This document shows positions 6,085 through 8,739 of a stretch of DNA of 8,739 nt, piece by piece. The stretch is from assembly GCA_051001215.1 (NCBI GenBank), contig JBPCNP010000087.1, positions 1 through 8,739 of the forward strand, written 5' to 3'. Numbering within the stretch: position 1 is the stretch's first letter; each line of letters begins with the position of its first letter. The position numbers and the translations under genes are program-made. Source of the DNA: DATAQC01 sp051001215 (lineage in GTDB: Bacteria > Actinomycetota > Acidimicrobiia > Acidimicrobiales > AC-14). Under the pieces are notes generated by a model. It saw nothing but the letters and a program-made list of their open reading frames with translations, was not told the origin of the DNA and searched no databases.

Positions 6085-6741
6085 CTACGCCGGTCCTGCG
6101 GCAGCAATGGCCTTGACCGCGTTGCGGATGAGCACGAGCCCGCCCCGGGGACCGGGGATGGCACCCTTGAGCAGAACCAGGTCACGCTCGGCGTCGGCCT
6201 GGACGACCTCGAGGTTCAGGGTGGTCACCTGCTGGCCGCCCATGCGACCGGCCATGCGAGTGCCCTTGAACACGCGCGACGGCGTGGCGCAGGCACCGAT
6301 GGCGCCGGGAGCCCGGTGCACCTTGTGCGACCCGTGAGATGCCGGAAGTCCCTTGAAGTTGTGACGCTTCATCACGCCTGCGAACCCCTTGCCCCTGCTC
6401 ACGCCGGTGACGTCGACCCGCTCGCCGGCCGTCCAGAGCTCTGCCGTGAGCTCACCGCCCACCCGGTAGCTGGCCGTGTCGTCGATGCGCAGCTCCACCA
6501 GGTGCTTGCCGGGCTCGACGTCGGCCTTGGCGAAGTGACCGGCTTCGGGCTTGGTGAGCTTGGACGCCTTGGTGAACCCGACCGTCACCTGCAGGGCGCT
6601 GTAGCCGTCGGTCGCGGGCGTCTTCACCTGCACCACGCGGCACGGCTGCACGCGCACGACGGTGACGGGTATGGCCCGGTTCTGGTCGTCCCAGACCTGG
6701 GTCATCCCTACTTTCTCGCCGACGATCGCCTTCGTTGCCAT
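6085..6741 (-). CDS. rplC: 50S ribosomal protein L3
   Basis: L3 is an early 50S assembly protein whose loop reaches the peptidyl transferase centre. The 218-residue product has normal length, with MATKAIVGEKVGMTQVWDD at the N-terminus, VTGVSRGKGFAGVMKRHNFKGLPASHGSHKVHRAPGAIG in the middle and ATPSRVFKGTRMAGRMGG before the C-terminal strand. The position matching E. coli Gln150, methylated by PrmB, lies in GACATP and is not Gln, so that modification is not expected. The ATG at 6741 has GAGG nine bases upstream. It is the first gene after the 270-base gap and probably the first gene of its own transcription unit. The stop is TAG. Confidence 0.97.
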   Translation of the reverse strand: MATKAIVGEKVGMTQVWDDQNRAIPVTVVRVQPCRVVQVKTPATDGYSALQVTVGFTKASKLTKPEAGHFAKADVEPGKHLVELRIDDTASYRVGGELTAELWTAGERVDVTGVSRGKGFAGVMKRHNFKGLPASHGSHKVHRAPGAIGACATPSRVFKGTRMAGRMGGQQVTTLNLEVVQADAERDLVLLKGAIPGPRGGLVLIRNAVKAIAAAGPA

Positions 6742-6812
6742 CGCAGTTGGCCTCTACGCTCGTTCTCTGGGTCGGGTGTGGTCTTCGAACCGGATAGGGG
6801 GTGACACGCGGA

Positions 6813-6841
6813 CGCTCCGCACGGGCGGACCCGGCGGAGCG
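6813..6841 (-). promoter_or_regulatory. Strong hairpin in the rplC leader (hairpin 2)
   Basis: Read on the minus strand: CGCTCCGC then CGGG, loop TCCG, CCCG, a single bulged T, then GCGGAGCG. This is a 12-bp stem with one bulge, about 70 bases before the rplC start. It has no following T-tract, so it does not look like a normal intrinsic terminator. Its arms share the GCTCCG/CGGAGC elements with the hairpin at 6927-6943. It may be part of a leader regulatory structure; the function is inferred. Confidence 0.5.
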
Positions 6842-6926
6842 ACGTTGGCTTGTGCCTCGAGGTACCGACCGGAGCCGGCCACCGAGGACGTCGAAATGCG
6901 GGGGGTGCTGGACTTGCGGGGTTGCT

Positions 6927-6943
6927 CGGAGCGCAAAGCTCCG
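6927..6943 (-). promoter_or_regulatory. Small hairpin in the rplC leader (hairpin 1)
   Basis: Minus-strand CGGAGC, loop TTTGC, GCTCCG: a perfect 6-bp stem just downstream of the putative -10 box, so close to the 5' end of a leader transcript. A competing pairing of TTGCG (6936-6932) with CGCAA (6918-6914) is also possible. The function is unknown. Confidence 0.4.
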
Positions 6944-6955
6944 TGAACAGAGTTG

Positions 6956-6961
6956 AGTATA
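6956..6961 (-). promoter_or_regulatory. Putative -10 box of an rplC promoter
   Basis: TATACT on the minus strand in a locally AT-richer patch of an otherwise very GC-rich gap. A start would fall near 6949, giving a leader of about 205 bases before rplC. There is no good TTGACA-like -35 at 16-18 bases (the region there is GC-rich and part of the preceding hairpin arm), and no extended TGn. The call rests on the -10 match and on position between a candidate terminator and the next operon. Confidence 0.35.
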
Positions 6962-6978
6962 GCGACTGCGGCACTACC

Positions 6979-7010
6979 CTCCCGCAGGGCCGGATCGCGG
7001 CCTGCGAGAG
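6979..7010 (-). terminator. Candidate terminator hairpin after rpsJ
   Basis: One base after the rpsJ TGA, the minus strand reads CTCTCGCAGG, CC, a seven-base loop GCGATCC, GG, a bulged C, and CCTGCGGGAG. This makes a 12-bp stem including one G-T pair and one bulge. No T-run follows, which weakens a classical terminator call. Such tail-less GC-rich hairpins have been proposed to act in high-GC actinobacteria. Its place at the end of fusA-tuf-rpsJ fits the end of the str operon. It could instead stabilise the 3' end or attenuate read-through. Confidence 0.45.
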
Positions 7011-7011
7011 A

Positions 7012-7326
<315 letters not shown>

Positions 7327-7339
7327 GGGTCGGTTCGCT

Positions 7340-8527
7340 CTACTTCAAGATCTTGGTGACTCGACCGGCGCCAACAGTGCGGCCACCCTCACGGATGGCA
7401 AAGCGCAGTCCTTCGTCCATGGCGATGGGCTGGATCAGCTCGACGTTCACCTGGACGTTGTCGCCCGGCATGACCATCTCGGTGCCCTCGGGCAGGGTGA
7501 TCTGGCCGGTGACGTCGGTGGTGCGGAAGTAGAACTGGGGGCGGTAGTTGTTGAAGAACGGGCTGTGGCGCCCCCCCTCGTCCTTGTTCAGGACGTAGAC
7601 CTGGCCCTCGAAGTTGGTGTGGGGCGTGATCGAGCCGGGCTTGCACAGCACCTGGCCCCGCTGCACGTCCTCTTTCTTGGTGCCTCGCAGCAGCACGCCG
7701 ACGTTGTCGCCGGCCTGGCCCTGGTCGAGGAACTTGTGGAACATCTCCACGCCGGTGCACACCGTCTGCTGGTTGGGCTTCAGACCGACGATCTCGACCT
7801 GGTCGCCGACCTTGACGATGCCCTGCTCCACCCGCCCGGTGACAACCGTGCCCCGGCCGGTGATGGTGAAGACGTCCTCGATGGGCATGAGGAAGGGCTT
7901 GTCGACCTCGCGGACGGGCTCGGGGATGAAGTCGTCGACCGCGGCCATCAGCTCGTTGATGTGCGGCACCCACTCGGCGTCGCCCTCGAGAGCCTTCAGC
8001 GCGGAAACCCGCACGACCGGGGTGTCGTCACCGGGGTACTCGTTGTCGGAGAGCAGCTCCCGGACCTCGAGCTCGACCAGGTCGAGAAGCTCGGGGTCGT
8101 CGACCGCGTCGGCCTTGTTCAGGGCCACGACGATGTAGGGGACGCCCACCTGGCGGGCCAGCAACACGTGCTCCCGGGTCTGGGGCATGGGGCCGTCGGC
8201 CGCGGAGACCACGAGGATGGCCCCGTCGACCTGGGCGGCGCCGGTGATCATGTTCTTGATGTAGTCGGCGTGACCAGGCATGTCGACGTGGGCGTAGTGA
8301 CGCTTGGGCGTCTCGTACTCCACGTGGGCGATGGCGATGGTGATACCCCTCGCCTTCTCCTCCGGTGCCTTGTCAATCTGATCGAACGGCGTGAAGGCCA
8401 CCGAGTCGTCCTGCTCGTGCAGCACCTTGGTGACGGCCGCCGTCAGCGTGGTCTTCCCATGGTCGATATGACCCATAGTGCCCACGTTGATGTGCGGCTT
8501 GGTGCGCTCGAATTTCTTCTTGGCCAT
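7340..8527 (-). CDS. tuf: Elongation factor Tu
   Basis: EF-Tu is the GTPase that delivers aminoacyl-tRNA to the ribosomal A site. The 395-residue product is full length. It has the P-loop GHIDHGKT (19-26), switch I ARGITIAIAHVEYET with the Mg-binding Thr63, the G3 motif DMPGH (82-86) with catalytic His86, NKAD (137-140) and SAL (175-177). The later beta-barrel domains include ITGRGTVVTGRVEQG, FHKFLDQGQAGDNVG, FNNYRPQFYFRTTDVTG and the C-terminal RFAIREGGRTVGAGRVTKILK. Met83 replaces the Cys found in E. coli, and Ala139 replaces the more common Val/Cys. The ATG at 8527 has AGGAG seven bases upstream. The gene follows fusA by 51 bases and precedes rpsJ by 13. The stop is TAG. Confidence 0.99.
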   Translation of the reverse strand: MAKKKFERTKPHINVGTMGHIDHGKTTLTAAVTKVLHEQDDSVAFTPFDQIDKAPEEKARGITIAIAHVEYETPKRHYAHVDMPGHADYIKNMITGAAQVDGAILVVSAADGPMPQTREHVLLARQVGVPYIVVALNKADAVDDPELLDLVELEVRELLSDNEYPGDDTPVVRVSALKALEGDAEWVPHINELMAAVDDFIPEPVREVDKPFLMPIEDVFTITGRGTVVTGRVEQGIVKVGDQVEIVGLKPNQQTVCTGVEMFHKFLDQGQAGDNVGVLLRGTKKEDVQRGQVLCKPGSITPHTNFEGQVYVLNKDEGGRHSPFFNNYRPQFYFRTTDVTGQITLPEGTEMVMPGDNVQVNVELIQPIAMDEGLRFAIREGGRTVGAGRVTKILK

Positions 8528-8578
8528 GAAAAGACTCCTGAATCCCTAGCTCGACCAGATTGTGGCTGACAACGCCGC

Positions 8579-8739
8579 CTACTCGCCCCGCACCCTGGCG
8601 ACGACCTCGCGGGAGATCGACTCGGGCGTTTCCTGGTACGAGTGGAACTGCATGGTGTACGTCGCTCGACCCTGGGTCCGCGACCGTAGATCGGTAGCGT
8701 AGCCGAACATCTCGGCCAGCGGTACCTGAGCCCTGATCA
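8579..8739 (-). CDS. fusA: Elongation factor G (C-terminal 52 residues only)
   Basis: EF-G is the GTPase that drives tRNA-mRNA translocation and, with RRF, ribosome recycling. The window holds the 3' end, reading IRAQVPLAEMFGYATDLRSR, then TQGRATYTMQFHSYQETPES and ISREVVARVRGE before a TAG stop at 8581-8579. PLAEMFGYATDLRS and TQGRATYTM are the hallmark end of EF-G domain V. The gene runs off the right edge. Its position before tuf is the standard str order. The 51 bases to tuf contain the tuf SD and no convincing promoter. Confidence 0.97.
   Translation of the reverse strand, partial: IRAQVPLAEMFGYATDLRSRTQGRATYTMQFHSYQETPESISREVVARVRGE

Larger units (their letters stand above)
6742..7011 (-). 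other. rpsJ-rplC intergenic leader region
   Basis: This 270-base gap is the only large non-coding space in the window. From the rpsJ side it holds the terminator-like hairpin, the TATACT box, hairpin 1, a weaker GGT...ACC structure around 6862-6884, hairpin 2 and the rplC SD (GAGG). Short open frames cross it on both strands, but they are rich in Pro/Arg/Ser, lack conserved features and mostly overlap the flanking genes, so I do not call a gene. No tRNA or known leader class could be assigned by eye. Confidence 0.6.

Noticed and set aside
6781..6800. GGTTCGAA-like motif resembling a tRNA T-loop
   Set aside because: The flanking bases do not form a 5-bp T-stem, and no acceptor, D or anticodon arms can be fitted around it.
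8528..8578. TTGTCA in the fusA-tuf spacer as a possible -35 of a tuf promoter
   Set aside because: At 16-18 bases downstream only TAGGGA-like sequence is found, a poor -10, and any start would fall on the tuf SD.

Overview
The window is a stretch of the conserved str/S10/spc ribosomal-protein gene cluster, with every gene on the minus strand, so transcription runs from high to low coordinates. In transcription order it holds: fusA (3' end only), tuf, rpsJ, a 270-base non-coding gap, then rplC, rplD, rplW, rplB, rpsS, rplV, rpsC, rplP, rpmC, rpsQ, rplN, rplX, rplE and the first 16 codons of rpsZ (S14). High GC, GC-rich third codon positions, GHIDHGKT in EF-Tu, an L24 with a CxxC...CxxC C-terminus, a short-type S14 after rplE, and long charged tails on L22 and S3 all point to an actinomycetote. 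The fusA-tuf-rpsJ linkage and tail lengths make an Acidimicrobiia-like lineage a reasonable but unproven guess.

Region 7012-8739 is the end of the str operon: EF-G, EF-Tu and S10, with S10 only 13 bases after tuf. Region 6742-7011 is the only sizeable intergenic space. It starts with a 12-bp GC-rich hairpin one base after the rpsJ stop (candidate terminator), followed by a TATACT box (candidate promoter for rplC) and a leader of about 200 bases with two strong hairpins whose arms could also pair with each other. Region 51-6741 is a tightly packed operon from rplC to rplE and on to rpsZ. Neighbours are separated by 0-17 bases or overlap by 4-8 bases (GTGA, ATGA), and several starts are GTG or TTG, which suggests pervasive translational coupling.

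The genes together make elongation factors EF-G and EF-Tu and the core of both ribosomal subunits: the peptidyl-transferase region (L2, L3, L16), the exit tunnel and its rim (L4, L22, L23, L29), the mRNA entry site (S3), the head and decoding side (S10, S14, S19), and rRNA-binding proteins L5, L14, L24 and S17. The parts that differ from textbook forms are low-complexity extensions on L22, S3, L29 and S17, and the placement of the transcriptional break after rpsJ rather than before it. I see no mobile elements, CRISPR, tRNA or rRNA genes, and no evidence of a new multi-gene system. The most interesting unexplained structure is the rpsJ-rplC gap.
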